DNA of 64,000 nucleotides from an uncultured Myxococcales bacterium (GCA_903896545.1 CAITYF010000151.1:106272-170271); one strand, 5' to 3'. Shown: positions 36,809-45,204, counted from the stretch's first letter. Numbers and translations are program-made. The notes: generated by a model not told the origin, from the letters alone.

Positions 36809-39457
36809 TCAGGGCTTGCAGTTACTCGGCGTCGCGCCGCCCACACTCGCCGCAAAAGTCGGATTCGCATAGCACGGCGTGATGCACCACTCGCCTTTGG
36901 CCTGCCACATCTTCGCCGTTCCCGCGCAGACGTCGCCGGCCTTGCTGCCCAGCGTCTGGTAGCAGACCGTCAGCGGCTGGGTGCTGGCACCAGTCAACTG
37001 GTTGGGCCAGTTCAGCTTGCCGACGTACCACATGTCCAGCGGATTCATCGCCACGTCCTCGATCTTCAGAGCGACCCATCCAAACAGGTAAATCACCACC
37101 GTTGCGGTCGACACGCCATACTGGTGGTCGTTCCAGTAGTGCGCGCCGATGGCGTACGAATGCGCCAAGGTCGGCGTGCCTTCAGGGTATTCCAGATTCA
37201 GGTTCTCGGGCCCCGCCCCGTCGGTGTCGTCCAAGTCCAAGGTCGGATCGTCCTTGATCGCCTTGTTGGCCGAGCCCCATTCCGGCGAGTTGTTGAACCA
37301 AAAACAGTCAAACGGGTTGTGGAACCAAGGATCACCCGTGCCGTCGCAGTCCAGATCCGGACCAGACGCCAAGTAGTTGGCAAAGTGCAGGTCCATGTCC
37401 GCGCCCGCAGCCGGGCCCGAGTCCGTTTGATCCGTATCAGCCGGCGTGTTCCACAGCAGCTCGATGTGCACCGCGTTGTTCGGCACCACGAGCACTTTCT
37501 GGCACGTCGCCGCGCACGACTTCACGCCATTGGCATCCGTCACTTCCAAGCAGAACTCGTACTCACCTGCGGTGTCTGGCGTAAAGCTCGGGTTCGGGAA
37601 CGTACTGTTGGGCAGAAAGCCCTTCTGCGAACCCTTGGGTTGCGTCACGGTCCACTTGTACGTCTTGATCGCCTGGCCGCCGACGCCCTTGGAGCCATCA
37701 CCTTTCAAGTGCAACGTCGTCTGCGGCACGACTTCATCGCCCTCCGTCACGTCGATCTTGGCGGTCGGGCAGACCTGCAGCACCCCCGTTCCCGACACAG
37801 CGACCGTCGGCGGCGAACTGGCAAACGCGTCGGAGTCGACTTGGATGTTTGCCGTGTCCGGCAGCTGCTGTCCGGGATTGTTCGGATCAGCCGGGCTCAC
37901 GTCGACCGGCGCATAGTTCACCGCGAACGTCGTCGACTTTCCACCTGCGCCGATGCAGCACGGCGCGGCCTTGGTTGGCCCGTTCGCGACGTCGATCGCG
38001 GGGCAGACGGCCTGCATCGCACTGAAGTCCAGCGTGAACTCGCCCGGCGCGGCCGTGCTACCCGCGAGGGCAATGCTGCTCAAGCAAAGTTCTGTGCCAC
38101 CGCAGCTCGTGAGGGTCACGGTTTTGACACTTGCACCGCCCGCCGCCAGTACGCCGCCAAAGTTGAGCGTCGTCGGGTTGAGCTTCAAACACGGCACTTC
38201 TGCGTTGAGTTTCATGGCGATGGCCGTCCCGTTCGCCTGGCTCGGATCGTTGCAGTAAAGCGTCAACGTCGCCGTGTGGAGCTTCGCGTCGATCGGCGCA
38301 GCGATCACGGTCACGATCGCTGATTGTCCCCCAGTCAGCTTCGGCGGCGTCGGCATGCTGACCTTTTGCGAAGAAGGCGCGATCGCGGTCAGGCCGCCCA
38401 GTGCTTGGATCGTGAAGACGGGCGCGCTCGCCGTGAAGAGAAACGCGCTGCACGTCAACTCGCCCGCGCCGTTGTTGCTGATGGTCAATTGCGATGACTC
38501 TTGGGTATTTGGCGCGACGTAGCCCCAGGCCAACGCCGATGGCGACACCGCAATCTGCGGTGGCGGCCCGCAGTCCTCCAGACAATTCACTGGCGTCTCG
38601 CATGGTTTGGCACACACGCCGTCGCCACACTTCGCGGTGGCGGTGTGACTGCAGCCGCCATTCAGGCAGCTATCGACGGTACATGCGTCGCTGTCGTCGC
38701 ATTGCAGGGGCGCGCCGTGGCTGCACGTACCTTTGCCGCACGTGTCGGGTGTGCACGCGTTCCCGTCGTCGCAAGCGACTGGGGTGCCGAACCCGCTACC
38801 ATTGGCGAGGCACGGAAGCGCCTTGCCGTCCAGGCAGGCCCCGTCGGTGCAGAGCCGTTGCTGGCAATGCCGGCTCGCGTCACACCACTTGCCGCCCGAA
38901 CAATCGGCGTCGCTGACGCACTCGACGCAGGATCCGGCGGCCTTGTCGCACACGTTGGGGCAGTCGGTCGACGATTGACACGGCTTCTTGATGACGCAGA
39001 CCTGATTCTCGCAAGACTTGTTGTCCGCACAGTCGACGCTGGTCAGACAGCCCACGCAGACACTGGACACCTTGTCGCAAATGCCGCCCATGCCCTTGCA
39101 TTGCATGTCGCTCGTGCATTGCAATCCGACGACGCACTTCTGAGCAACGCACGTGTGCCCGGCGCCACAGTCCTGGTTCTTCTCGCACGCGATGCAGATG
39201 TGTGACGTCGCAGCACAAACGAGCGGCGCGGCACAGTCACTTCCGGCGATGCAAGGCTGATTGACGCCTTGAGTGGCCGTCGTCGCTGTGTCCGCGTCAG
39301 TCGCGCCGACCGTGTCGTTCCCCGCAACGGCATCAGTGGCCTCGGAAGTTCCATCGGCGATGGTCACATCGGGCGTCGATGCGCCGCCAGTGGATCCGCC
39401 AGTGGAACCGCAAGCGGTCGCGAAAACCGTCAGCAGAAGAGTGGAAAGTGTGCGCAT
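36809..39457 (-). CDS. Cys-rich lipoprotein with Ig-like and PKD-like domains
   Basis: This 882-residue protein has a lipobox A-T-A-C (Cys17) and a Thr/Gly/Ala-rich linker. Residues about 60-290 are Cys-rich and include two CTDC-type repeats (CDDGNACTPDTC, CDDSDACTVDSC). Two Ig-like domains of the ASH/choice-of-anchor-D kind start near 294 (ALAWGYVAP) and 420 (TLNFGGVLAAGG). A PKD-like domain lies near 565-660 with YEFCLEVTDANG. The final 220 residues are acidic and aromatic (HFANYL, FDCFWFNNSPEWG) and unassigned. The ATG at 39457 was chosen because it gives the lipoprotein signal. Probably a surface protein; function unknown. Confidence 0.82.
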   Translation of the reverse strand: MRTLSTLLLTVFATACGSTGGSTGGASTPDVTIADGTSEATDAVAGNDTVGATDADTATTATQGVNQPCIAGSDCAAPLVCAATSHICIACEKNQDCGAGHTCVAQKCVVGLQCTSDMQCKGMGGICDKVSSVCVGCLTSVDCADNKSCENQVCVIKKPCQSSTDCPNVCDKAAGSCVECVSDADCSGGKWCDASRHCQQRLCTDGACLDGKALPCLANGSGFGTPVACDDGNACTPDTCGKGTCSHGAPLQCDDSDACTVDSCLNGGCSHTATAKCGDGVCAKPCETPVNCLEDCGPPPQIAVSPSALAWGYVAPNTQESSQLTISNNGAGELTCSAFLFTASAPVFTIQALGGLTAIAPSSQKVSMPTPPKLTGGQSAIVTVIAAPIDAKLHTATLTLYCNDPSQANGTAIAMKLNAEVPCLKLNPTTLNFGGVLAAGGASVKTVTLTSCGGTELCLSSIALAGSTAAPGEFTLDFSAMQAVCPAIDVANGPTKAAPCCIGAGGKSTTFAVNYAPVDVSPADPNNPGQQLPDTANIQVDSDAFASSPPTVAVSGTGVLQVCPTAKIDVTEGDEVVPQTTLHLKGDGSKGVGGQAIKTYKWTVTQPKGSQKGFLPNSTFPNPSFTPDTAGEYEFCLEVTDANGVKSCAATCQKVLVVPNNAVHIELLWNTPADTDQTDSGPAAGADMDLHFANYLASGPDLDCDGTGDPWFHNPFDCFWFNNSPEWGSANKAIKDDPTLDLDDTDGAGPENLNLEYPEGTPTLAHSYAIGAHYWNDHQYGVSTATVVIYLFGWVALKIEDVAMNPLDMWYVGKLNWPNQLTGASTQPLTVCYQTLGSKAGDVCAGTAKMWQAKGEWCITPCYANPTFAASVGGATPSNCKP

Positions 39458-39656
39458 CCTATCTCCAACAGGTCTCTTGTTCCCGGACTGTTCACTCTGC
39501 TCGATTGTGCGCGTTCCGCCGATCCGGTCAAGCTGGCGACAGCTGTGGTGGCGTCCGCAGACTCGAACGCCAGCTGAATCTTGGCGCGCACGTCGCATCC
39601 TCGCGGGGCGGGTAGACGTGCGGCGGCGGGGACGAATTCGGTAAGCTTTTTCAGGC

Positions 39657-39766
39657 GTTTTCAGCGGTGCTGCGTGGCAGGGGCCGCGCGTGGCGGGAGG
39701 TGAGCGTGGGTGGCCGCTGCGCTCACACGGGCCTGAGTCCGAGTTTCACATTGACGCGCTGGGGGC
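39657..39766. repeat. 110-bp interspersed repeat, copy 2
   Basis: This is the second copy of the block at 36487-36596, same orientation, differing at a few positions (for example GCGTGGG for GCTTGGG). The 346-bp gap 39458-39803 holds this repeat plus upstream sequence of the lipoprotein gene, with no gene. A HicB-like fragment starts 37 bp after it. Confidence 0.85.
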
Positions 39767-39803
39767 AGGACCACATCATCGGCGTCGGCACTTGGGAGGT
39801 CAC

Positions 39804-39884
39804 ATGCTTCACATTCAGCTGGAACCCGAAGATGACGGCCGCTGGGTCGCTGAGTTTCCTGAGCTGGCCGAGCGTGCTGCTTGA
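39804..39884 (+). pseudogene. HicB-like antitoxin N-terminal remnant
   Basis: A 26-codon frame from an ATG with a strong GGGAGG site encodes MLHIQLEPEDDGRWVAEFPEL followed by ERAA and a stop. The first 21 residues match the start of HicB/UPF0150 antitoxins, which normally run 70-130 residues. The next reading frame contains VLLERLDD, resembling the HicB C-terminal helix, so an internal deletion is possible. No hicA toxin gene is visible. Confidence 0.6.
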
Positions 39885-40474
39885 GCGCCTCGACGACAAT
39901 CCGCGTCGTAGCTGGAGTTGCGGCGGCAGCGGCCATCTCCTGCACAGACACGGGAGGCACGTTGGACAGCCCCCGCAACCAATGGAAGACACGCGTCGAG
40001 GCCGTCTTTCACACGACGTGCACAGAGGCCATGGACGCAACCGCATCACAAGTTCACTGCGCCAACGGCTGTACCTACAAATGGGTGGAATCCGAAGCAG
40101 CAACTGAAGCGGGCATCGTTGTTTCGTGTCCACCGAAATCGGGAAAGCCCTGGGCTCCAGACTGCGAGACGGACTCGCCGTACACCCTCGGCGACCCGAC
40201 TGGAAACGGCAGTTGCTGGGCACCGCCCACGCATTGGTGCTACGCCCCCGCGCTCCTCACCATCACAGCCGCTTGCGACCCAAAGTCCGACCACTGCTGC
40301 GCGTTTGTTGACGAGTGCATCCCCTGTGGCTGGGAGGTCTGCTACGTTGGACCGTCGGGGGCGAGCAGCCCGAAGTGCGCGGCGGCAGCCGGAAAGAACA
40401 CTTGTCCATCAGGCCTGGTGGAGATGGTGACGACGTGCGTCGTCTGCGGCGGGATCACGGTCTGTCCGCCGTAG
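39881..40474 (+). CDS. Cys-rich exported protein of unknown function
   Basis: This 197-residue frame has about 20 cysteines. From the TTG at 39881 it opens with a short hydrophobic stretch ending A-I-S-C, a possible lipobox at about residue 21, followed by a Thr/Gly linker. Cys clusters include SDHCCAFVDECIPCGWEVC and TTCVVCGG. I recognise no family and it lacks the CTDC repeat. The start is uncertain: the TTG overlaps the stop of the HicB remnant (TTGA) and has only a weak own ribosome site, so translation may be coupled to that fragment. It may be an orphan gene whose original 5' end was replaced. Confidence 0.5.
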   Translation: MSASTTIRVVAGVAAAAAISCTDTGGTLDSPRNQWKTRVEAVFHTTCTEAMDATASQVHCANGCTYKWVESEAATEAGIVVSCPPKSGKPWAPDCETDSPYTLGDPTGNGSCWAPPTHWCYAPALLTITAACDPKSDHCCAFVDECIPCGWEVCYVGPSGASSPKCAAAAGKNTCPSGLVEMVTTCVVCGGITVCPP

Positions 40475-40491
40475 CCGAGCACCGCCTTCAG

Positions 40492-40815
40492 TCATCCTCG
40501 ACCTTCCGTCACCGGCCGGAACTCCTTCAGCTGCGGCGCGTGTACCCCAAACGTAAACTCCGCGGCCTTGACCACCTTCGCACGCAGACCGTCGGCCTTC
40601 TTCGCCTCGGCGTTCAGTTCCTGCGTAAGCAGCGCCAGCGCCTGCTTGGCGTTCTCCTGCTTGGCGTTGAGGGCCTGAATCTTCGTGTTGCTCGCCGCCA
40701 GCGCGACGGCAATCGGCTTGACCTGAGCGGGCAGCTCCGCCGCGTAGCGCTTGGCGCCTTCGGCTGCGAGGTTGTTGCGGCTCAAGCGCTCGGCCAGGGA
40801 CATACGTTGTGACAT
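40492..40815 (-). CDS. Small coiled-coil protein of unknown function
   Basis: This 107-residue protein is almost entirely helical, with ALAASNTKIQALNAKQENAK and TQELNAEAKKADGLRAK giving heptad-like spacing, then a short non-helical tail FTFGVHAPQLKEF. It has no signal peptide. The ATG at 40815 has a near-perfect AGGAGG site 6 bp upstream, which makes it a real gene in my view. A second ATG four codons in is also possible. No family recognised. Confidence 0.6.
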   Translation of the reverse strand: MSQRMSLAERLSRNNLAAEGAKRYAAELPAQVKPIAVALAASNTKIQALNAKQENAKQALALLTQELNAEAKKADGLRAKVVKAAEFTFGVHAPQLKEFRPVTEGRG

Positions 40816-41129
40816 GCGGATCCTCCTGACACGCCGTAGGGTTTGGGTCGGCGTCGTTGCAAAACGTCGCGCCGGCGCGGGAATTGTCAATTTTTTGCGT
40901 GGGCACGAGGCGAAAGGCAGCGGGCAGTGACGGCCCGGCAGGTAGCAACCGCAGAAGGAGCGCGGGCCCCGCTTCCCCGGAGGCGGGTGGACGGTGCACG
41001 CCTCCGGGCGGAGACTGCCCGGTCGTGCAGCGGCAGCCCCCGCGGGAGAGCGAAGGGAGCCCACAGTTGTTGGGAGAACGCCCGGTGGTGAAGCGTCGGT
41101 GCTGGGCGGCGCCTCGACATCTGGCAGGT
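40816..41129. other. GC-rich structured intergenic region
   Basis: No gene is seen. Nested inverted repeats are present: CGGGCAGT (40921-40928) pairs with ACTGCCCG (41014-41021), and inside them CCCGGAGGCG (40976-40985) pairs perfectly with CGCCTCCGGG (40999-41008). The composition resembles the block at 36.6-36.8 kb. It could be a structured RNA, a terminator or a degenerate repeat. Confidence 0.45.
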
Positions 41130-41483
41130 TCAGGCAGGCGGGGCGCCGACCAAAGACCCCAGAATCTCCGACACCTGCCCCGCCAGGATCGGCAACTCGC
41201 GATTCACGACGACCCAAACGAGCTCCAGATCCACATCGTCGTAACCGTGAATCAGCACGTCGCGTAGGCCAGCCATCTTGCGCCACGGCACTTCCGGGTG
41301 GGCCGCACGTAGTTCCGGGCTGACCCGCTTCGCGGCTTCACCGACAATCTCCAAGCGACGCATGACTGCGTCTTGGCGGAGCAGGTCCTGCAGGAACTCC
41401 GCTTCGCTGATGCCCGCGACATAGCCGATGGCAAGCGTCGCCGCATCGCCGATGTCCTGGAGCGACGCGAGATCACGCTGCAT
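41130..41483 (-). CDS. hepT: HepT-like HEPN toxin
   Basis: This 117-residue protein is a DUF86/HepT HEPN-domain RNase toxin. The catalytic R-x4-H motif is present as RDVLIHGY near residues 71-78, followed by the tyrosine (R-x4-H-x-Y) that the partner antitoxin modifies with AMP in the characterised system. [13 protein letters not shown] and the [11 protein letters not shown] block are typical. The ATG at 41483 lies inside the end of the upstream mntA gene (11-bp overlap). Both partners look intact, so the system is probably functional. Confidence 0.9.
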   Translation of the reverse strand: MQRDLASLQDIGDAATLAIGYVAGISEAEFLQDLLRQDAVMRRLEIVGEAAKRVSPELRAAHPEVPWRKMAGLRDVLIHGYDDVDLELVWVVVNRELPILAGQVSEILGSLVGAPPA

Positions 41484-41787
41484 GCATGACCTGCGCAGTG
41501 GAGAGGATCTCATGCCGGATCACGGCATTGCGGCTGCGCTCCACACCACGCCGCGTGTGCACGTCCACCTTGCGCCCACAAAGTGCGCTCAGCGCGTCGG
41601 CGAACGCAATCTGGTCAAAGAGGCTGGCACCAGCTTCGGGCGCAAACACGATGAGCACGTCGACATCGCTATCGTCGCGAAAGTCGGCGCGCAGGACCGA
41701 GCCGAAGACCGCGAGTTCGACCACCCGAAACTTTGCACAGAGTGCGGCAATTTCAGCGTGCGGCCATGCGATGCGAACGGTTTTCAT
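41473..41787 (-). CDS. mntA: MntA-like minimal nucleotidyltransferase antitoxin
   Basis: This 104-residue minimal nucleotidyltransferase shows the full G-S-x10-D-x-D motif ([15 protein letters not shown] near residues 28-42). In the characterised MntA-HepT pair the antitoxin adds AMP units to the HepT tyrosine and silences it. The gene order antitoxin then toxin, with an 11-bp overlap, matches that class. The ATG at 41787 was chosen; earlier codons look random. Confidence 0.9.
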   Translation of the reverse strand: MKTVRIAWPHAEIAALCAKFRVVELAVFGSVLRADFRDDSDVDVLIVFAPEAGASLFDQIAFADALSALCGRKVDVHTRRGVERSRNAVIRHEILSTAQVMHAA

Positions 41788-41863
41788 CCGGAGACTCGCC
41801 CGGCGTCTTCGGCGACGCGCACCGGCAGGATAGCACAGGGATGCCCACATCCTCAAAAGCGAC

Positions 41864-41892
41864 AAAAGCCGCCCCAGTTTCCCGGAGCGGCC
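41864..41892 (-). terminator. Rho-independent terminator of the ribosomal cluster
   Basis: On the minus strand, after the rplI stop, GCCGCTCC and GGGGCGGC form an 8-bp stem (one mismatch) with an 8-nt loop, followed by TTTTG and a second T-run. This fits the end of the rpsF-rpsR-rplI transcript. Confidence 0.7.
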
Positions 41893-41919
41893 TTTGCCCT
41901 TCCAAACTACCCGGTCGAC

Positions 41920-42366
41920 TTAGTCCGCAGACTCGATCGTCAGGGTGATCTTCGCACTCACGTCGCCGTGCAGCTTCGCGACAATCGCGAACTCGCCCAG
42001 CGCCTTGATGTTGTCCGGAACGACCAGGTCGCGACGGTCGAGGTTGAAGCCCTGCTCAGCCAGCAGCTCCGCGATTTCACGCGAAGTCACCGTGCCAAAC
42101 AGCTTGCCGTCCTCGCCCGCGTGGCGCTTGACGTTCAGGGTCACACCGTTGAGCTTCTCCGCGACCGTCATCGCCTCGGCTTTCGCCTTGGCCAGACGCG
42201 ACGCGACCATCGCCTTCTTGTGCGCCATCTCACCGACCGCGCGCTCGTTGGCGAGCATCGCCAAGTTACGCGGCAGCAGGTAGTTGCGACCGAAACCGTC
42301 CGCAACCGTCAGGATATCGCCAATTTTGCCCACGTTGGGCACGTTTTCACGCAGAATGACTTTCAT
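41920..42366 (-). CDS. rplI: 50S ribosomal protein L9
   Basis: This 148-residue protein is L9: MKVILRENVPNVGKIGDI at the start, GFGRNYLLPRNLA, then the long connecting helix and the C-terminal domain with FGTVTSREIAELL. L9 sits on the large subunit near the L1 stalk and helps maintain reading frame. Length is standard. It follows rpsR by 11 bp and ends the cluster, with a terminator downstream. The ATG has an AAGGAG site. Confidence 0.96.
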   Translation of the reverse strand: MKVILRENVPNVGKIGDILTVADGFGRNYLLPRNLAMLANERAVGEMAHKKAMVASRLAKAKAEAMTVAEKLNGVTLNVKRHAGEDGKLFGTVTSREIAELLAEQGFNLDRRDLVVPDNIKALGEFAIVAKLHGDVSAKITLTIESAD

Positions 42367-42377
42367 GGCGTTTCTCC

Positions 42378-42665
42378 TTAATCCGCGGTCGCGCTGGAGA
42401 ACGGCATGAGCGCCATGATGCGGGCGCGCTTGATCGCTTCCTGCAACTGACGCTGATGCGGTGCACACACGCCGGAAATACGACGGGGAACAATCTTGCC
42501 GCGCTCAGAAATGAAGCGCTTCAGCATGCTCGGCGTCTTGTAGTCGATGTAGAGCGTCTTGTCGGCGCAGAACGGGCACACCTTGCGGCGGCCGAAACGA
42601 CGCTGACGTGCGGGTTCAGCCGCGGCGCCATTCGGATCTTTTTCTTTGGTGTTGGTCGGCTTCAT
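42378..42665 (-). CDS. rpsR: 30S ribosomal protein S18
   Basis: This 95-residue protein is S18: the N-terminal extension is charged, KVCPFC is the start of the family core, [19 protein letters not shown] and [14 protein letters not shown] are diagnostic. The Cys pair with the later Cys and His suggests the zinc-binding form. S18 binds S6 in the 30S platform. Its ATG overlaps the rpsF stop (ATGA). Confidence 0.96.
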   Translation of the reverse strand: MKPTNTKEKDPNGAAAEPARQRRFGRRKVCPFCADKTLYIDYKTPSMLKRFISERGKIVPRRISGVCAPHQRQLQEAIKRARIMALMPFSSATAD

Positions 42666-43126
42666 ACGAGGTCATCCTCCATGCCGTCGTCCATGTCGTC
42701 GCGACGACCACGGCTGCTACGGTATTCATCGGCGCGGCGAAGATACTGTTCTTCTTCGTCTTCCTCGCGCTCGGGCGTCAGGCTCTCCACGCGCTTGATC
42801 TGGTCCTCAATGTCAAACGATTCCAGCTTGGCCAGTTCGCTCAGGCGAACGGTCTGGTACCGAATCACATCGGGGGACAGGCGCAGTTGACGCTCCAGTT
42901 CCTTGACGAACGCAGGCGCCGCCAGGTAACCGTAGTACCAGTAGTTGCCTTTTTTGTGTTTGGCGACTTCGTAGGCCAGCTTGCGCTTGCCCCAATCCAC
43001 CAGCTTCAGCTCAGCACCACCCACCGTCTCAAGCGACTTGGCCAGACGAGCGCGGATTTTCTCCACGGTCTCGGCTTCCGCTTCCGGCTGGGTGATGAAC
43101 AGTGTTTCGTACAGACGAACCAACAT
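42662..43126 (-). CDS. rpsF: 30S ribosomal protein S6
   Basis: This 154-residue protein is S6: [32 protein letters not shown] and RYQTVRLSE are recognisable. It has a long acidic and Arg-rich C-terminal tail (about residue 115 on, with EREEDEEEQ and [12 protein letters not shown]), longer than in E. coli before any glutamylation. S6 and S18 form a heterodimer. The ATG has a GGGAGAGAG site and is preceded by a leader with four hairpins. Confidence 0.96.
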   Translation of the reverse strand: MLVRLYETLFITQPEAEAETVEKIRARLAKSLETVGGAELKLVDWGKRKLAYEVAKHKKGNYWYYGYLAAPAFVKELERQLRLSPDVIRYQTVRLSELAKLESFDIEDQIKRVESLTPEREEDEEEQYLRRADEYRSSRGRRDDMDDGMEDDLV

Positions 43127-43150
43127 GTTCTTACTCTCTCCCTATGGTTC

Positions 43151-43240
43151 CGCAGCAGGATGCTGCGTTTGCGGGACGATTCCCGCAGGGTTCGCCACCG
43201 GAAAATCCGGTGACGTTCTGGTCGCTGACGAAAAGTCAGC
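43151..43240 (-). promoter_or_regulatory. Array of four short perfect hairpins before rpsF
   Basis: Four adjacent stem-loops lie between pth and rpsF: 43151-43167 (7 bp, CGCAGCA), 43170-43187 (7 bp, TGCGGGA), 43196-43212 (7 bp, CACCGGA with an AAA loop) and 43224-43240 (6 bp, GCTGAC). In other bacteria the rpsF leader holds an S6:S18-binding RNA; whether this is that element is unproven. The one nearest pth could end its transcript. Confidence 0.55.
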
Positions 43241-43245
43241 CACGT

Positions 43246-43860
43246 CTATTTTGGCGACGGCCCAACGCCGTTCACCTGATTCATCGCGGCACGCACACCC
43301 ACCCGCAGACAGGCTTGCACCGCATCCCGTGCCCGATCCAGCACTTGCGGCAGTTCCGCGCGATCGCTCGCGGAGAACGGCATCAGCACCCAATCGACCA
43401 CCTCGCCCTTCCCCGGTTCAGGCCGCCCGATCCCCAGCCGAATCCGCGCATAGCCAGGACTGGCCAACTGCGCGTGCAACGACTTGAGACCGTTGTGCCC
43501 GCCGTGCCCGCCGCCCAACTTGACCTGCACCCGACCAAAAGCCAGATCCAGATCGTCGTGCAGCACCAGCACTTCTTCCGCTTTGACGCCGAAGAACGCG
43601 CACATCGCCTGCGCCGGGAAGCCGGACAGGTTCATGAACGTGCCGGGCTTGAGCAGCAGAACTTCTTTATCGGCGATCCACGTTTTGGCGAATTCACCGT
43701 TGAACTTCTGCTGCCACTGCACGGGGCCAACGAGCGCGTCCATCGCCATCCACCCGACGTTGTGCCGCGTTTCCGCGTACTTCTTGCCGGGATTGCCCAA
43801 CGCGACGATCGCGCGGATCGGCACATCAGGCGGCAGCGGTTTTTGCTCAGGCTTGGCCAT
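43246..43860 (-). CDS. pth: Peptidyl-tRNA hydrolase
   Basis: This 204-residue enzyme cleaves peptidyl-tRNA that drops off ribosomes. LGNPGKKYAETRHNVGW carries the catalytic His33; Asn77 (TFMNLSG), Asp102 or Asp103 (LHDDLDL) and Asn123 (GHNG) match the known active-site set. The ATG at 43860 was chosen because it fits the normal start; 11 upstream codons are poor. It lies between rplY and rpsF, a common arrangement. Confidence 0.95.
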   Translation of the reverse strand: MAKPEQKPLPPDVPIRAIVALGNPGKKYAETRHNVGWMAMDALVGPVQWQQKFNGEFAKTWIADKEVLLLKPGTFMNLSGFPAQAMCAFFGVKAEEVLVLHDDLDLAFGRVQVKLGGGHGGHNGLKSLHAQLASPGYARIRLGIGRPEPGKGEVVDWVLMPFSASDRAELPQVLDRARDAVQACLRVGVRAAMNQVNGVGPSPK

Positions 43861-43932
43861 GGCAAGCTCACACTTGGGTTGGAGTCCAACCATTCCGCAC
43901 AGGAACGGCCGTACGGACTCAGAACCGTTGAA

Positions 43933-44535
43933 TTACTTCTTCTTCGTCGGCGCGGCCACGACGGTCTCTTCGACCTTCGGCGCGAAGATTTCGAGGATCT
44001 TGAACGTCTTCTTGAAGACCGGCACCACGCCCGCGGGCAGCGGCAGGCCTTCGGCGAACATGACAAAGCCGTTGTCGAACGGCGTCACGTCGATCTCAAT
44101 GCTGGTCGGCAGCGTCGACGGCGTGCAGGACACCTTCACGTGGCGCGTGATGAACTCCAGGCGACCACCGGCTTTCTGGCCAGCGGAACGACCCGACAGG
44201 TTCACCGGCAGCGTGACGATGAGCGGCGTGTCCGGGTTCACGAGCAGCAGGTCCACGTGCTGAAGCTGGCGCGTCAACGGGTCAAGCTGCACTTCCTTCG
44301 CGATCGCGAGCTTGCTTTCGCCGCCCAGGATATCCAGCTGGAACAGCTGGTTGCGACCGTAGGCGCTCGTCAGGCCTTTCTTCAACTGGCGGGGCTCCAC
44401 CGCAACCGGCGTGGCTTCCGTGCCCGCACCGTACAGGATGGCCGGCAGGAGACCAGCGCGACGAATCTTCTTGGAGATGCCCGAACCGGACAAGTGACGC
44501 GGACGGACGGAAAGCGGGGCGGTAGGCAGCGACAT
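43933..44535 (-). CDS. rplY: 50S ribosomal protein L25/general stress protein Ctc
   Basis: This 200-residue protein is the two-domain L25/Ctc type. The N-terminal domain binds 5S rRNA (SGSGISKKIRRAGLLPAILYG is the typical start) and the C-terminal TL5-like domain begins near residue 100 (LPVNLSGRSAGQKAGG). It ends in a short Lys-rich tail (PTKKK). The ATG at 44535 has GGAGTT upstream; a further ATG four codons up is less likely. It precedes pth. The 189 bp upstream (to 44724) holds no gene and presumably the promoter. Confidence 0.95.
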   Translation of the reverse strand: MSLPTAPLSVRPRHLSGSGISKKIRRAGLLPAILYGAGTEATPVAVEPRQLKKGLTSAYGRNQLFQLDILGGESKLAIAKEVQLDPLTRQLQHVDLLLVNPDTPLIVTLPVNLSGRSAGQKAGGRLEFITRHVKVSCTPSTLPTSIEIDVTPFDNGFVMFAEGLPLPAGVVPVFKKTFKILEIFAPKVEETVVAAPTKKK

Positions 44536-44724
44536 AAGGAACTCCAATCACCAAATTCGTTCGGGCGGCACCACGTTGATGCCTGCGCGACAGCAGGGGA
44601 GCCGCAGCCCTGATCCTGCTGGCAGATCCGGATTTCTCAGGAGCTGCGCCGAGTTAGACCGCGAGACGGCGTGTTGCCGGGAACGCGGGGAGCGCAAGTA
44701 TAGAGGATTATTGTGGCGCGTCAA

Positions 44725-45204
44725 TCACGCAAGCGGGCGGCCGGCGACGACAATGCCATCCGCGTCGGCGTAAACCCACGATCCAGGCACCCAGTGGACG
44801 TCAGCGAATTGCAAGGCAATGTCGCGGTAGCCAGCGCCCTGCTTGAGCGTCTTGCGCGGGTGCGTGCCCAGCGCGCGGACGCCCAACGGAAGGTCCGCGA
44901 TCACCGCGCTGTCGCGGATACAGCCCCAGACGATGACGCCGGACCAGTCGTTTTGGACCGCAAGCGCCGCGATCTGATCGCCCACGAGCGCGCAGCGCGT
45001 CGAGCCGCCGCCATCGACGACGAGGACGCGACCGGCGCCGGGCTCAGAGAGCGCGGTCTTGACCAGCACGTTGTCCTCAAACACTTTGACGGTCGCGATC
45101 GCCCCGGCAAACGCGGTGCTTCCGCCAAAATTCCGGAAAATCGGCGCTGCGACCTGGACTTCCGCATCGAAGTCGTCGCACAAGTCGGCAGTAGCCCAGC
45201 TCAT
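44725..45204 (-). CDS. rraA: RraA-like protein
   Basis: This 159-residue protein matches RraA, which in E. coli binds RNase E and inhibits it, and is related to class II aldolases of the HMG/CHA type. ATADLCDDF at the start, [17 protein letters not shown] and [17 protein letters not shown] are the signature blocks. Length equals the usual 160. Its ATG overlaps the stop of the methyltransferase gene (ATGA). Regulation of RNA decay is the default reading, but an aldolase/decarboxylase activity is possible. Confidence 0.9.
   Translation of the reverse strand: MSWATADLCDDFDAEVQVAAPIFRNFGGSTAFAGAIATVKVFEDNVLVKTALSEPGAGRVLVVDGGGSTRCALVGDQIAALAVQNDWSGVIVWGCIRDSAVIADLPLGVRALGTHPRKTLKQGAGYRDIALQFADVHWVPGSWVYADADGIVVAGRPLA

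Noticed and set aside
44536-44724. Possible tRNA or small RNA gene upstream of rplY
   Set aside because: No cloverleaf or T-loop GTTCRA pattern in a workable context could be found.
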